From assembly GCF_963853665.1 (NCBI RefSeq), contig NZ_OY970459.1, positions 1,426,001 through 1,490,000 of the forward strand: DNA of 64,000 bases, written 5' to 3'. This DNA comes from Mycobacterium decipiens. GTDB taxonomy: Bacteria > Actinomycetota > Actinomycetes > Mycobacteriales > Mycobacteriaceae. The notes beneath the pieces were generated by a model. That model made no database searches. It was given only the letters and a program-made list of their open reading frames with translations, and was not told the origin of the DNA. This document shows positions 27,612 through 36,696 of the stretch, piece by piece; position 1 is the stretch's first letter; the number at the start of each line of letters is the position of its first letter. Both the position numbers and the translations under genes were made by a program.

Positions 27612-28826
27612 TCACGGTAGGACGATGCGCAGCCGCTCCCAGCCGCGAACGGTGGACGTCGGCGCGAGCTGCAGGCTGTCGTAGTCGATGTCCCAGTCCG
27701 GCCACCGGTTGAGCAATTCGTCGAGCGCCACCCGGCCTTCCAGGCGGGCCAGATTCGCGCCGAGACAGTAGTGCACACCCTTGCCGAAGGTGAGATGGGA
27801 GATGTTGTCGCGATGGATGTTGTATGTGTCGGGATCCGGGTAGCGGGCGGGGTCGCGATTGGCGGCGCCGAAAAGCAGCAACACCGCGCTGCCGGCCGGC
27901 ACACCGGTGTCGTAGCACTCGAAATCGCGCACGGTGTAACGCGCGACATGCGGGCCGGTCGGCTCGTAGCGCAGCGTTTCGTCGACCGCGCGCGTCAGCA
28001 GCGACCGATCTGCCGCGAGTTGGCGGCGCTGGTCGGGATGCTCAGCGAGCACCTTGGCCAGCCAGCCGATGAGTCTGCCGGTCGTTTCGTTTCCCGCGCC
28101 GGCGACGACCTGCGTGTAGTGCAGCACCTCTGGGCGGGTGAGCTTTCTGGTCCGGCCCGTCTTGTCCTGGAATTCGACGTTAAGCAGCGCGGTCATCAGG
28201 TCGTCGGAGGGGTTGCGGGCACGCCAGTCGATGTAGTCGGCGTAGATGCGGCCATCGGCGATCGCATCGGGGTTGGTCACCCGCATCGGGGTACCGGGCC
28301 TGGTGCGCAGGTTCGCGTCGTTGGCGTCGCGGACGCCGATCTGGTCGTGTTCGGGAATGCCGAGCAGCATCCCGATGACGCGCATCGGCATCATCGACGC
28401 GAGTTCGGCGATGATGTCGAAACCCGGTGAGCCGATGAGCGGGTCGAGGCAACGGACGCAGTAGCGCCGGATCTGGTCCTCGATCTCGGCCATGCGACGC
28501 GGCGTGAAAACGCGCGACATCACCCCGCGCAACATGGTGTGCGTTGGCGGATCTTCGAACATCATCACGCCCGGAGGCATGTCGAACTTGGACTGGACCA
28601 GTTCGAGGATGTCACTCCTGCTACTGGAGAAGGTCTCCCAATCGGACAACGCGTTCTCGACGTCGGCGTGGCGCGACAAAGCCCAGAAATCGTGGCGCTC
28701 GTTGTAGTAGATCGGCGCCTCGTCGCGGAGGCGGGCGTAGGTGGGATATGGGTTGGCCGCGATGTTGACGTCGTAGGGGTCGTAGTAGACCCCGGTGTGG
28801 TGTGGGGTGTCGGGCGCGATCGCCAT
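27612..28826 (-). CDS. Cytochrome P450
   Basis: A 404-residue soluble bacterial P450. The I-helix oxygen-activation motif is AGAGNETTG, ExxR occurs as ETLR, and the heme-thiolate motif FGKGVHYCLG contains Cys354. It should hydroxylate a hydrophobic substrate, with electrons from a ferredoxin not encoded nearby. I do not assign a CYP number. It is the first gene of a P450-SRPBCC-sulfatase operon, divergent from a TetR gene whose paired operators lie in the 108-base gap. A P450 upstream of the Rv3076/Rv3077 pair is not something I recall in H37Rv, so it may be a lineage-specific addition or a loss there. Confidence 0.92.
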   Translation of the reverse strand: MAIAPDTPHHTGVYYDPYDVNIAANPYPTYARLRDEAPIYYNERHDFWALSRHADVENALSDWETFSSSRSDILELVQSKFDMPPGVMMFEDPPTHTMLRGVMSRVFTPRRMAEIEDQIRRYCVRCLDPLIGSPGFDIIAELASMMPMRVIGMLLGIPEHDQIGVRDANDANLRTRPGTPMRVTNPDAIADGRIYADYIDWRARNPSDDLMTALLNVEFQDKTGRTRKLTRPEVLHYTQVVAGAGNETTGRLIGWLAKVLAEHPDQRRQLAADRSLLTRAVDETLRYEPTGPHVARYTVRDFECYDTGVPAGSAVLLLFGAANRDPARYPDPDTYNIHRDNISHLTFGKGVHYCLGANLARLEGRVALDELLNRWPDWDIDYDSLQLAPTSTVRGWERLRIVLP

Positions 28827-28871
28827 GCTGGGCCGGTCCTTCCGTACAAGGCAACCCCGCCGGAGACCTGA

Positions 28872-28907
28872 GTAACCTCGTTACACCCGGTACCGTAACC
28901 TTGTTAC
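28872..28907. promoter_or_regulatory. Paired TetR operators between P450 operon and tetR
   Basis: GTAACCTCGTTAC (28872-28884) and GTAACCTTGTTAC (28895-28907) are inverted repeats GTAAC-N3-GTTAC, 23 bases apart, each flanked by an A/T-rich edge (GAG...CTC overall). They sit between the divergent P450 and TetR start codons. Confidence 0.7.
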
Positions 28908-28934
28908 TCGTCTGACGGCAAGGGTCAGCTGGAA

Positions 28935-29564
28935 ATGGCTAGCGCTGAAGTGATGACCGGCGACGCGAATCGCCGCTACGATCGCATCCTCGACATTGTC
29001 GTGGACATGCTGGAAACCGACGGCTACGACGCCGTGCAACTGCGGGAGGTCGCACGGCGCGCCCGGACGTCATTGAGCACCATCTACAAGCGCTATCCGA
29101 CCCGAGACGAGCTGATCCTGGCGGCGCTGGAGTGCTGGATGGACGTGCACCGGTACGCCGGTTTGGCCGCGCAGACCCACGATCCGGACGAATCCAGCTA
29201 TGCCGGCCTGATGCGGGTGTTCAGGACGATCTTCGAACCTTGGGAGCGGCACCCGGACATGCTCAGAGCGTATTTTCGCGCCCGGTCAGCCCCCGGTGGT
29301 CAGCGGCTGGTGAGCCGGGGTCTAGACGCCGTCGTGCCGGCCGCCATGGCCGTTCTCGGCGACGCTGACGCCGGCCTGGTCGAAGACCTCCCGCCAATCG
29401 TGTCGAACCTGGCCTACGGCCTCGTGGCGCGGTTCGCGGCGGGTGAGATTGCCATCACCGAGATCTTGCCGACGCTGGACCGTGCCTTGTTCCGCTTGAC
29501 GTCGGGCGCGAGCACTAGTCGGGGTACCGAAACACCGGCCGGAAGCTGGTCGCGTCCTCGTTGA
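28935..29564 (+). CDS. TetR-family regulator of the P450-SRPBCC-sulfatase operon
   Basis: A 209-residue TetR protein. Helix-turn-helix region: RILDIVVDMLETDGYDAVQLREVARRARTSLSTIYKRYPTRDELI (about 17-62), similar in style to KstR-type regulators of lipid catabolism. The C-terminal domain is a helical ligand pocket. It is divergent from the P450 operon with two GTAAC-N3-GTTAC operators between, so it likely represses both directions until a lipid or sterol-like ligand binds; the ligand is inferred only from the company it keeps. Its 3' end overlaps the convergent next gene by 50 bases. Confidence 0.87.
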   Translation: MASAEVMTGDANRRYDRILDIVVDMLETDGYDAVQLREVARRARTSLSTIYKRYPTRDELILAALECWMDVHRYAGLAAQTHDPDESSYAGLMRVFRTIFEPWERHPDMLRAYFRARSAPGGQRLVSRGLDAVVPAAMAVLGDADAGLVEDLPPIVSNLAYGLVARFAAGEIAITEILPTLDRALFRLTSGASTSRGTETPAGSWSRPR

Positions 29565-30231
29565 GGATGGCCGGGTCGACGCCCTCATCCCAGTCATTCC
29601 ACGATGCGTTCTCGGCCAGCCGATATGGCGCGCGCATTTGCTCGAGTGCGCCGGCAAGCGACGCGGTATCGGCGGCCCCATAGAGGGTGAGTTGACGGCC
29701 CGGCGAACGACCGACGCTCTCGTATCGCCGACAACCGGACCAAAGCGGAACATCTGCGACATTGCGCGGCAGGTAGGTCTGTTCATACCACCGGTCGAAC
29801 CGTTCCCTCGACTCCGGCTTGGTCTCGACGCTGACCATGAAGAACGGTCCGTCAAAGAAGGTGCCGTGTCGCGGCGTGCGCCGATGTTCGTAGCGTTTGC
29901 GGTACAGGCAAGCGGACTCGAGGCCGCGCAACCGGTCTTCCGCCCAAGCCGCCCATTCAATCTTCTCGGCGTCGTCCGCCGCCCGGGTCGCGAACTCGGC
30001 CACGCACCGCGCTCCGTCCACGTCCGGCGCCAGCTCATAGAACGTGAGCTGCTGCTTAGTGTAGTAGCGCAGGGTGCCCTCGACATTGTGCTCCACATAT
30101 CGTCGCGCCGAAACGATCTCCGGGAATCGGGCCAGGAGCCTGGGGAGGTAGCGGTGGTGGTAGAAGCGGGTGAACTCCGCGTCGTCCTCGGGGGCGACGG
30201 TGAGGCTGATCACGATCATCTCGTTCGTCAT
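29515..30231 (-). CDS. Tandem dimeric alpha/beta-barrel (EthD-like) protein
   Basis: A 238-residue protein made of two related halves: VAPEDDAEFTRFYHHRYLPRLLARFPEI (about 11-38) and VETKPESRERFDRWYEQTYLPRNVADVP (about 133-160), each followed by a short beta segment (RRYVEHNVEG and RRYESVGRSP). This is the layout of fused EthD/DUF4286-like ferredoxin-fold domains, which form dimeric barrels in small-molecule metabolism. The ATG at 30231 precedes MTNEMIVISLTV; upstream frame to 30303 is unsupported. Function unknown. It is divergent from citE across 177 bases. Confidence 0.72.
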   Translation of the reverse strand: MTNEMIVISLTVAPEDDAEFTRFYHHRYLPRLLARFPEIVSARRYVEHNVEGTLRYYTKQQLTFYELAPDVDGARCVAEFATRAADDAEKIEWAAWAEDRLRGLESACLYRKRYEHRRTPRHGTFFDGPFFMVSVETKPESRERFDRWYEQTYLPRNVADVPLWSGCRRYESVGRSPGRQLTLYGAADTASLAGALEQMRAPYRLAENASWNDWDEGVDPAILNEDATSFRPVFRYPD

Positions 30232-30408
30232 CGACGTGCGGTCCTTCGCTTGAAACGGACGACTGGCTGCCCGCTCGGCGACGAGCAGGCCCAACAGCGT
30301 CAATATTGGGCTATGCCGTCGATACGGGGCATCCCGACGATCCGTTTTGTGATGTCGCTACCGTTTAAGGAGCACAATCTCGACATCGACATAGCGAAGA
30401 GACGATAG

Positions 30409-31332
30409 ATGACCTCAATGTATGAACAGGTCAACACCAACGAGGCGGATCCGGTGCCCGGCTCCCGTATCGATCCGGTTCTGGCCCGGAGTTGGTTACT
30501 GGTCAACGGCGCGCATGGCGACCGGTTCCAGTCCGCGGCGCACTCACCCGCCGACATCGTGGTGCTCGACATCGAGGATGCGGTCGCGCCCAAAGACAAG
30601 CACGCCGCCCGGGACAACGTCGTGCGTTGGCTTGGCGATGGAAACGCTGAGTGGGTTCGGATCAACGGCTTCGGCACGCCCTGGTGGGCGGACGATCTAG
30701 CGATGCTGGCCGAGAACCCCGTTGGCGGCGTGATGCTGGCGATGGTCGAGTCGGTGGACCATGTCACCGAGACCGCGAAACGACTGCCCAATGTGCCGAT
30801 CGTCGCGCTGGTCGAAACGGCGCGGGGTCTGGAGCGCATCAACGAGATCGCCGCGGCCAAGGGCACCTTCCGGCTGGCCTTCGGTATCGGCGATTTCCGC
30901 CGTGACACCGGCTTCGGAGAAGACTCGGCCACCTTGGCCTATGCGCGGTCACGCTTCACCATCGCGGCACGGGCCGCCGGTCTGCCCAGCGCGATCGACG
31001 GGCCGACCATCGGCTCCAACGCGCTCAAGCTCATCGAGGCCACGGCCGTCTCCGCCGAGTTCGGGATGACCGGCAAGATCTGCCTATCGCCGGACCAGTG
31101 TTCGGTGGTGAATGAGGGACTATCCCCGTCGCACGACGAAATCGCCTGGGCGAAAGAATTTTTCGCCGAGTTCGCCCGCGACGGGGGAGAGATCCGCAAC
31201 GGGTCCGACCTGCCGCGCATTGCTCGGGCCACCAAGATCCTCGATCTGGCTCGGGCCTACGGCATCGAAGTGTCCGACTTCGAGGACGAACCGGTTCACA
31301 TGCCTGCCCCGACGGACACTTATCACTACTGA
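30409..31332 (+). CDS. citE: HpcH/HpaI aldolase family, citrate-lyase beta-subunit-like CitE
   Basis: A 307-residue TIM-barrel lyase. Mg2+/acyl-CoA site features include DIVVLDIEDAVAPKDKHAAR, WVRINGFGTPWW, IVALVETARGLERINEIAA (catalytic Glu) and FGIGDFRRDTGF. Length equals that recalled for Rv3075c, annotated citE. It lacks citrate lyase alpha and gamma partners, so it is more likely a stand-alone (S)-malyl- or citramalyl-CoA lyase-like enzyme. The ATG at 30409 has a purine-rich GAAGAGACGATAG in front. LLM oxidoreductase follows 38 bases after the stop. Confidence 0.88.
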   Translation: MTSMYEQVNTNEADPVPGSRIDPVLARSWLLVNGAHGDRFQSAAHSPADIVVLDIEDAVAPKDKHAARDNVVRWLGDGNAEWVRINGFGTPWWADDLAMLAENPVGGVMLAMVESVDHVTETAKRLPNVPIVALVETARGLERINEIAAAKGTFRLAFGIGDFRRDTGFGEDSATLAYARSRFTIAARAAGLPSAIDGPTIGSNALKLIEATAVSAEFGMTGKICLSPDQCSVVNEGLSPSHDEIAWAKEFFAEFARDGGEIRNGSDLPRIARATKILDLARAYGIEVSDFEDEPVHMPAPTDTYHY

Positions 31333-31370
31333 ACCTGGTTCGGCTATGTGCGCCGTGAGACGATCGTGCG

Positions 31371-32237
31371 GTGCGACTGGGATTGCATGCGTTGGGCATC
31401 GGTGCCGGGGCCGACCGGGCCGTAATCGATGCCGTCGCGGCGGCGGCGGACGACTGCGGCTTCGCCACCCTGTGGGTGGGTGAACATGTCGTGATGGTGG
31501 ACCGGTCCGCGTCGCGTTACCCATACTCCGAGGACGGCGTCATCGCGGTCCCGGCGCAGGCGGATTGGCTTGACCCGATGATCGCGCTGAGCTTCGCGGC
31601 CGCCGCCTCGTCCCGGATCGGCGTCGCGACCGGCGTGCTGCTGCTGCCCGAGCACAACCCGGTGATTGTGGCCAAACAAGCGGCGAGTCTGGATCGGTGC
31701 AGCGGTGGGCGGCTGACGCTGGGCGTGGGCGTCGGATGGTCGAAGGAGGAGTTCGACGCGCTCGGAGTGCCATTCGAGCGGCGCGGGGCGCGTACCGCCG
31801 AACATGTCGACGCGATGCGCACGTTATGGCGCGACGACGTCGCATCGTTCGAGGGGACGTTCGCCGGATTCGACTCGATCCGGGTCAACCCCAAGCCGGT
31901 TCGCGATCGTCGTATCCCGGTCGTGGTCGGGGGCAACAGCGATCCGGCAATGCGGCGGGTGGCGGCCTGGGGAGATGGTTGGTACGGGTTCAACCTCGAC
32001 GGCGTTGCCGCGGTGCGGGAGCGGGTCGACAAGCTGGACCAGCTGTGTGCCGCGTCGGGTCGGGATCGGGCCGAGCTGCGTCTGGCCGTGGCCCTGCGTA
32101 GCCCTCAAGTTGGCGACATCGATGCGCTCGCCGAACTGGGCGTTGACGAGTTGGTGTTGGTCGCGGCGCCACCGGACAATGCTGCGGCCGTGGCGGGCTG
32201 GGTTTCGGCGCTGGCCGGCAAATGGATGTCCGCGTAG
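31371..32237 (+). CDS. LLM-class F420-dependent oxidoreductase
   Basis: A 288-residue luciferase-like protein with LGLHALGIGAGADRAVIDAVAAAADDCGFATLWVGEH at its start, GVLLLPEHNPVIVAKQAASLD and GRLTLGVGVGWSKEEFDALGV in the middle, and PVVVGGNSDPAMRRVAAWGDGWYG. It should use F420 with an unknown substrate. The start is GTG at 31371. This is the third LLM enzyme in the window. It is followed 25 bases later by an MbtK-like acyltransferase on the same strand; citE, LLM and acyltransferase may be co-transcribed. Confidence 0.87.
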   Translation: MRLGLHALGIGAGADRAVIDAVAAAADDCGFATLWVGEHVVMVDRSASRYPYSEDGVIAVPAQADWLDPMIALSFAAAASSRIGVATGVLLLPEHNPVIVAKQAASLDRCSGGRLTLGVGVGWSKEEFDALGVPFERRGARTAEHVDAMRTLWRDDVASFEGTFAGFDSIRVNPKPVRDRRIPVVVGGNSDPAMRRVAAWGDGWYGFNLDGVAAVRERVDKLDQLCAASGRDRAELRLAVALRSPQVGDIDALAELGVDELVLVAAPPDNAAAVAGWVSALAGKWMSA

Positions 32238-32262
32238 TTGGTTAGGAGGCTGCCCGGTCGAG

Positions 32263-32889
32263 ATGACTGAAGCCGAAGCACTTTTCCCGCGGGAACTGAC
32301 CGAGCTGGCCGACGAGGTCCGTCGTGTCCCGCCGCCACCCATGCCAGAGGTGCCCGCACCGTACGCATTTCGCCTGGTCGATCCGGATGCTGACGCCGAG
32401 TTGATCGCCGAATGGATGAGCCGGCCGCACCTGGTCGAAACGTGGGCGTCCGCATGGCCGGCGTCGCGATGGCAACGGTACCTGCGCGCGCAACTCGATG
32501 GCAGCTATTCGCGGCCGTTCGTCGGCAGCGTGAAAGGACAAGATCACGGATACCTCGAGTTATACCGGGCCGCAAAGGATTCCGTCACCAGCCGATATGA
32601 ATGCCATCCCTACGATCTTGGTATCCGCGCCGCCGCCGCCGATCCGGCCATCGTCGGGCGAGGAACCGCTCAGTTCCTGTTGCCGCATTTCGTGGCCAGC
32701 GTGTTCAATGCCGAACCGCAGTGTCGCCGCATCTTTTTCGATCCGGACCACCGCAACAACGGTGCGCGTCGATTCTGTGAGCTCGGTGGTTGCGTCTTTC
32801 TCTGCGAATGCGATGTGGCGAATCGACGGTTGGCGCTCTACGTGCTACCCCGCACGCTCGACGACGTGCCTCGCCTTCGCGGGGCCTGA
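32263..32889 (+). CDS. MbtK-like GNAT N-acyltransferase (siderophore acylation family)
   Basis: A 208-residue GNAT-fold protein of the AlcB/IucB/RhbD family. Segments LIAEWMSRPHLVETWASAWPASRWQRYLRAQLDGSYS, DHGYLELYRAAKDSVTSRYECHPYDLGI and CRRIFFDPDHRNNGARRFCELGGCVFL closely parallel MbtK (Rv1347c, about 210 residues), the lysine N-epsilon acyltransferase that attaches the fatty acyl tail to mycobactin. The conserved His and Asp residues of the active site (HLVETW, DPDHRN) are present. AGGAGG at 32245 precedes the ATG by 12 bases. There are no siderophore genes nearby, so it may be a paralogue with another amine substrate. Confidence 0.87.
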   Translation: MTEAEALFPRELTELADEVRRVPPPPMPEVPAPYAFRLVDPDADAELIAEWMSRPHLVETWASAWPASRWQRYLRAQLDGSYSRPFVGSVKGQDHGYLELYRAAKDSVTSRYECHPYDLGIRAAAADPAIVGRGTAQFLLPHFVASVFNAEPQCRRIFFDPDHRNNGARRFCELGGCVFLCECDVANRRLALYVLPRTLDDVPRLRGA

Positions 32890-33999
32890 TCAGTAGTCGT
32901 ACTGCGCGAGCGGGGTTTCACCGGTCTTTCGAGTCCCATCGGGTGACCCGGTGAGCGACACCGCGGCCGGGACCATCTCACTGGTTACCAGCCCATGCCG
33001 CGTCGTCAGCTCATCGACGATGTCGAAACTGCGCGCGATGGCCTCGGGCGTATCGACGATGATCGTGGTCACCGGAACCCTGCGCGCCAGCTGAAATAGC
33101 TTGTCCCCGTGCGGCTTATGGTCGCCGTGAAAGCCCCAGATGCCGCGCAGCGCGGTAGCGCCCCGAGCCGTTTGGGACTGCATCAGTTGTTGGACGAGCG
33201 CGCGGTGGATCGGCAGTCCCTCGTGATGGGTTGCCTCGGCGGTATGCACCATCAGCTTCTGCCAGAGGGTGCGTCCCTGGTCATCTGTCTGCGGCAACTG
33301 TTGGGGTCGGGCCAGCAGGTCGCCTTCGCGCTTGCACAGCCGCACCCGTTCGACGGTCAGCAGCGGATTGGGCAGCTGTGTGGCGAGTTCCCGCGCGGCA
33401 TCGGCGACCTGTGCGGGCGTTCCGATCGCGATGATCATCAGCGGAACATCGACGTTGCGGGCAAAGAACCGGGCCCGGCAGCGCCGACCGTAGGCCGTGC
33501 CGTCAACGCCGAGCAGCACGGTGGCACCCGCAAATCCACGTCGATGCAACAGCTCGCAGATGGCGTAGTGGGCAGGCGCGCCGGTGACCCGCACCTGGCG
33601 GCCGGCGTAGACGGTGAGCTTGGCGGCATCGCCGGTTCGGCTGTCGATGCTACCGACTGTCTCGGCGCCACTGTGTCGGGTGAGAAATCGTGCCCGTTCC
33701 AGGGTCACCAGTCCGCGGTCGGTGATCGCGGTGACGTCGTCGACCAGGCGGCGGATCTTCGACTCCACGTCGACGGCGGCGACGGTCACCGGCGGGTCCT
33801 CGGACAGGCTCAGCGATTGGTCGCAGCGAAACTCGTGCTTGGGCCCGAAACTGGTGGTCCCGCGCAGCATCACACTGGTGGCGACGTTATGGGAGCCGAA
33901 CAGATCCAACATCGCGTCGGCCAGAAATCCCCCGGCCGTGCCGACCCCGCGTTGCCGCTCGCCGAAATACGCGGTCAGCTTCAAGCATTGCTCGTTCAT
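32890..33999 (-). CDS. DUF190 domain protein (Rv3071-like)
   Basis: A 369-residue protein, the length recalled for Rv3071. It carries two DUF190 modules: one near the N-terminus (LKLTAYFGERQRGV...FLADAMLDLFGSHNVATSVMLRG) and one in the middle (AKLTVYAGRQVRVTGAPAHYAICELLHRRGFAGATVLLGVDG), both PII-like ferredoxin folds thought to bind nucleotides. A third weaker module may end the protein. The ATG at 33999 overlaps the crcB2 stop by 4 bases. The steady pairing of DUF190 with crcB suggests a regulatory role in fluoride efflux; this is inference. Confidence 0.9.
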   Translation of the reverse strand: MNEQCLKLTAYFGERQRGVGTAGGFLADAMLDLFGSHNVATSVMLRGTTSFGPKHEFRCDQSLSLSEDPPVTVAAVDVESKIRRLVDDVTAITDRGLVTLERARFLTRHSGAETVGSIDSRTGDAAKLTVYAGRQVRVTGAPAHYAICELLHRRGFAGATVLLGVDGTAYGRRCRARFFARNVDVPLMIIAIGTPAQVADAARELATQLPNPLLTVERVRLCKREGDLLARPQQLPQTDDQGRTLWQKLMVHTAEATHHEGLPIHRALVQQLMQSQTARGATALRGIWGFHGDHKPHGDKLFQLARRVPVTTIIVDTPEAIARSFDIVDELTTRHGLVTSEMVPAAVSLTGSPDGTRKTGETPLAQYDY

Positions 34000-34379
34000 A
34001 TCTGCTCCGCGATCCACTGCCCGAGTAGTGCCGCGGCGAGACCGAGCACAACGCTGACGACGATATTGGCCATCGCCGAAACCAGCTGGCGGTCCTCGGT
34101 CAACCGTTGGGTTTCCAGCATCCAGGTGGAAAAGGTGGTGTAGGCGCCGACGAACGCGGTGCCGGCCAGCAAGGCTACGTCTTTCGGCAACGCCAGGCCG
34201 GCGAGGAACCCCAGCAGCGCGGCTCCGGTGATGTTCACCGTGAGTGTGCCGTAGGGAAATGCCCGGGCCGCTCGGCGGGCCACCGAGCGATCGATGAGAA
34301 AACGCAACACCGACCCAATGCCGCCGATGAGCATCACGCCGATCCAGACTGCGACCGTCATGGCCGTCACCGATGTCAT
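33996..34379 (-). CDS. crcB2: Fluoride channel subunit CrcB2
   Basis: A 127-residue membrane protein with four hydrophobic segments and the Fluc signature [14 protein letters not shown] (about 77-90), plus the buried Asn-bearing [15 protein letters not shown]. CrcB/Fluc proteins form dual-topology dimers that export fluoride; split crcB1/crcB2 pairs make heterodimers. The ATG at 34379 overlaps the crcB1 stop, and the crcB2 stop overlaps the DUF190 start, so all three are translationally coupled. Matches Rv3070. Confidence 0.92.
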   Translation of the reverse strand: MTSVTAMTVAVWIGVMLIGGIGSVLRFLIDRSVARRAARAFPYGTLTVNITGAALLGFLAGLALPKDVALLAGTAFVGAYTTFSTWMLETQRLTEDRQLVSAMANIVVSVVLGLAAALLGQWIAEQI

Positions 34380-34774
34380 CCGCGTACCCGCACCCGGCGT
34401 ACCACGATCGTGGCCAGGTGTACCGCCAGCAACCCGAGGGTGATGCTGACGACGGTGTAGGCGGTGGCCAAACCCCAATGGCCGTGTTCGATCATCTTGA
34501 TGGTCTCGACCTGCATCGTCGAGAAGGTGGTCAGTCCGCCGCACAATCCGGTGCCGAGCAGCGGGCGTCGATAACTCGACAGCGGCAATCGCTCCAACAG
34601 CCGGGTGGTGAAGTAACCCACCAGAAAGGCGCCCACGATGTTGACCGTGAAGGTCGGCCAGGGCCAGCGAGCCGGGTCGGATTTGGCGAGCGCGCCCAGC
34701 GCCACCCGGGCGAGAGCACCCAACGCTCCGCCGGCGAAAACCGCGGCCAACTCCCGATAGTCGTGGTTCGCCAC
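34376..34774 (-). CDS. crcB1: Fluoride channel subunit CrcB1
   Basis: A 132-residue membrane protein, the partner of CrcB2, with the signature [14 protein letters not shown] and [14 protein letters not shown]. Length equals Rv3069. It begins with GTG at 34774. It is first in the three-gene operon crcB1-crcB2-DUF190. I looked for a fluoride riboswitch in the 104 bases shared with the divergent pgmA gene and did not see its conserved core. Together the two subunits should protect the cytoplasm from fluoride. Confidence 0.92.
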   Translation of the reverse strand: MANHDYRELAAVFAGGALGALARVALGALAKSDPARWPWPTFTVNIVGAFLVGYFTTRLLERLPLSSYRRPLLGTGLCGGLTTFSTMQVETIKMIEHGHWGLATAYTVVSITLGLLAVHLATIVVRRVRVRG

Positions 34775-34878
34775 TCGTCGGTTCCCTTCGCTGTGCCATT
34801 GGTGCGCTTTCGCAGCGTAGGGCGAGACCGGCGAGTGGGGGAAGCCGCAGCGGTGGTAGGTGGGCAGAATTGGTAGCC

Positions 34879-36522
34879 ATGGTGGCCAACCCGCGAGCCG
34901 GTCAGCCGGCCCAGCCCGAGGACCTCGTCGACCTGCCCCACTTGGTGACCGCGTACTACTCGATCGAACCCGACCCCGACGACGTCGATCATCAGGTGGC
35001 TTTCGGCACCTCAGGACACCGGGGTTCGGCGCTGACCGGAGCGTTCAACGAGGCACACATTCTGGCCATCACCCAGGCCATCGTCGAGTACCGCGCCGCT
35101 TCGGGCACCACCGGGCCGCTGTTCATCGGCCGTGACACGCATGGCCTTTCCGAACCGGCATGGGTGTCGGCGTTGGAGGTACTCGCCGCCAATCAGGTGG
35201 TGGCCGTGGTCGACTCCCGCGATCGCTACACGCCGACGCCGGCGATCAGCCACGCCATCCTGACCCACAACCGCGGCCGGACCGAGGCATTGGCCGACGG
35301 GATCGTCGTGACGCCGTCGCACAACCCGCCGTCCGACGGCGGCTTCAAGTACAACCCGCCCAACGGCGGCCCGGCCGACACCACCGCGACCAACGCAATA
35401 GCCAAGCGCGCCAACGAGATTCTGCGCAGTGGGTCGGGGGTGAAGCGGGTACCTTTTGCGCGCGCGATGCAGGCGATTCAGCGCCACGACTACCTGGGCA
35501 ACTATGTCGACGACCTGCCGAACGTGGTCGATGTGGCCGCCATTCGCGAGGCCGGGGTGCGGATCGGCGCCGACCCGCTCGGCGGGGCCAGCGTGGATTA
35601 CTGGGCCGAGATCGCGCACCGGCATGGCCTGGACCTGAGGGTGGTCAATCCGCTGGTCGACGCCACGTGGCGGTTCATGACGTTGGACACCGACGGCAAA
35701 ATCCGGATGGACTGCAGCTCACCGGACGCGATGGCTGGGCTCATCCGAACGATGTTCGCCAACCCGGACCACTACCAGATCGCCACCGGCAACGACGCCG
35801 ACGCCGACCGGCACGGCATCGTCACCCCCGACGCAGGGCTGCTGAACCCGAACCACTATCTGGCCGTGGCCATCGACTATCTCTACACCCACCGCCCGTC
35901 CTGGCCGGCCGGCATCGCCGTCGGCAAGACGGCGGTCAGCTCGTCGATCATCGACCGGGTGGTCGCCGGCGCCGGCCGTCCGCTCATCGAGGTGCCGGTC
36001 GGGTTCAAATGGTTCGTCGACGGTCTGATCGGTGCCACCCTCGGCTTCGGCGGCGAGGAGTCGGCGGGGGCATCGTTTCTGCGGCGGGATGGATCGGTGT
36101 GGACCACCGACAAGGACGGCATCATCATGGCGTTGCTGGCCGCCGAGATCCTGGCCGTCACCGGCAGCACGCCGTCGCAGCGATATCACGCGCTGGCCGG
36201 CGAATACGGGGCGCCGGCCTATGCGCGGGTGGACGCGCCCGCCGACCGGGAGCAGAAGGCCCGGCTGGCCAAGCTGTCGGCCGAGCAGGTCAGCGCCACC
36301 GAGCTGGCGGGTGAGCCGATCACCGCCAAGCTGACGACCGCGCCCGGTAACGGCGCGCCGCTGGGTGGGCTCAAGGTGACGACGGCCAACGCGTGGTTTG
36401 CCGCGCGGCCGTCGGGCACCGAGGATGTCTATAAGATCTATGCAGAGTCCTTCCGCGGACCGCTGCATCTGGCCGAGGTCCAACAAACCGCGCGGGAGTT
36501 GGTCAATCAGGTCATCGAGTGA
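34879..36522 (+). CDS. pgmA: Phosphoglucomutase PgmA
   Basis: A 547-residue phosphohexomutase, equal in length to Rv3068c. Catalytic phosphoserine loop [15 protein letters not shown] (about 148-162), metal-binding [10 protein letters not shown], sugar-recognition [12 protein letters not shown] and phosphate-binding [12 protein letters not shown] are all intact. It interconverts glucose-1-phosphate and glucose-6-phosphate, feeding glycogen, trehalose and cell-wall sugar synthesis. ATG at 34879 is chosen; a TTG at 34870 adds only three residues. It is divergent from crcB1 and followed by tRNA-Ala. Confidence 0.96.
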   Translation: MVANPRAGQPAQPEDLVDLPHLVTAYYSIEPDPDDVDHQVAFGTSGHRGSALTGAFNEAHILAITQAIVEYRAASGTTGPLFIGRDTHGLSEPAWVSALEVLAANQVVAVVDSRDRYTPTPAISHAILTHNRGRTEALADGIVVTPSHNPPSDGGFKYNPPNGGPADTTATNAIAKRANEILRSGSGVKRVPFARAMQAIQRHDYLGNYVDDLPNVVDVAAIREAGVRIGADPLGGASVDYWAEIAHRHGLDLRVVNPLVDATWRFMTLDTDGKIRMDCSSPDAMAGLIRTMFANPDHYQIATGNDADADRHGIVTPDAGLLNPNHYLAVAIDYLYTHRPSWPAGIAVGKTAVSSSIIDRVVAGAGRPLIEVPVGFKWFVDGLIGATLGFGGEESAGASFLRRDGSVWTTDKDGIIMALLAAEILAVTGSTPSQRYHALAGEYGAPAYARVDAPADREQKARLAKLSAEQVSATELAGEPITAKLTTAPGNGAPLGGLKVTTANAWFAARPSGTEDVYKIYAESFRGPLHLAEVQQTARELVNQVIE

Positions 36523-36588
36523 GCGGGCTTGAGCAGGGACTTTGAACGCATCTGGACAGTGGTGTAGCTTCGATGGGCACCACTACAT

Positions 36589-36661
36589 GGGGCTATGGCG
36601 CAGCTGGTAGCGCACCACACTGGCAGTGTGGGGGTCAGGGGTTCGAGTCCCCTTAGCTCCA
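36589..36661 (+). tRNA. tRNA-Ala, anticodon GGC
   Basis: A 73-base cloverleaf. The acceptor stem pairs GGGGCTA (36589-36595) with TAGCTCC (36654-36660), discriminator A at 36661. D arm GCGC-AGCTGGTA-GCGC, anticodon arm CCACA-CTGGCAG-TGTGG with anticodon GGC, and T arm AGGGG-TTCGAGT-CCCCT. CCA is not encoded. A degenerate copy of the 3' half occurs 2 kb downstream. Confidence 0.96.
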
Positions 36662-36696
36662 CTCGTATAACTGCATTCACCGCATGAATGCACGGC

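Noticed and set aside
34775..34878. Fluoride riboswitch upstream of crcB1
   Set aside because: The conserved core sequence of the fluoride motif is not visible in the 104-base gap on either strand.
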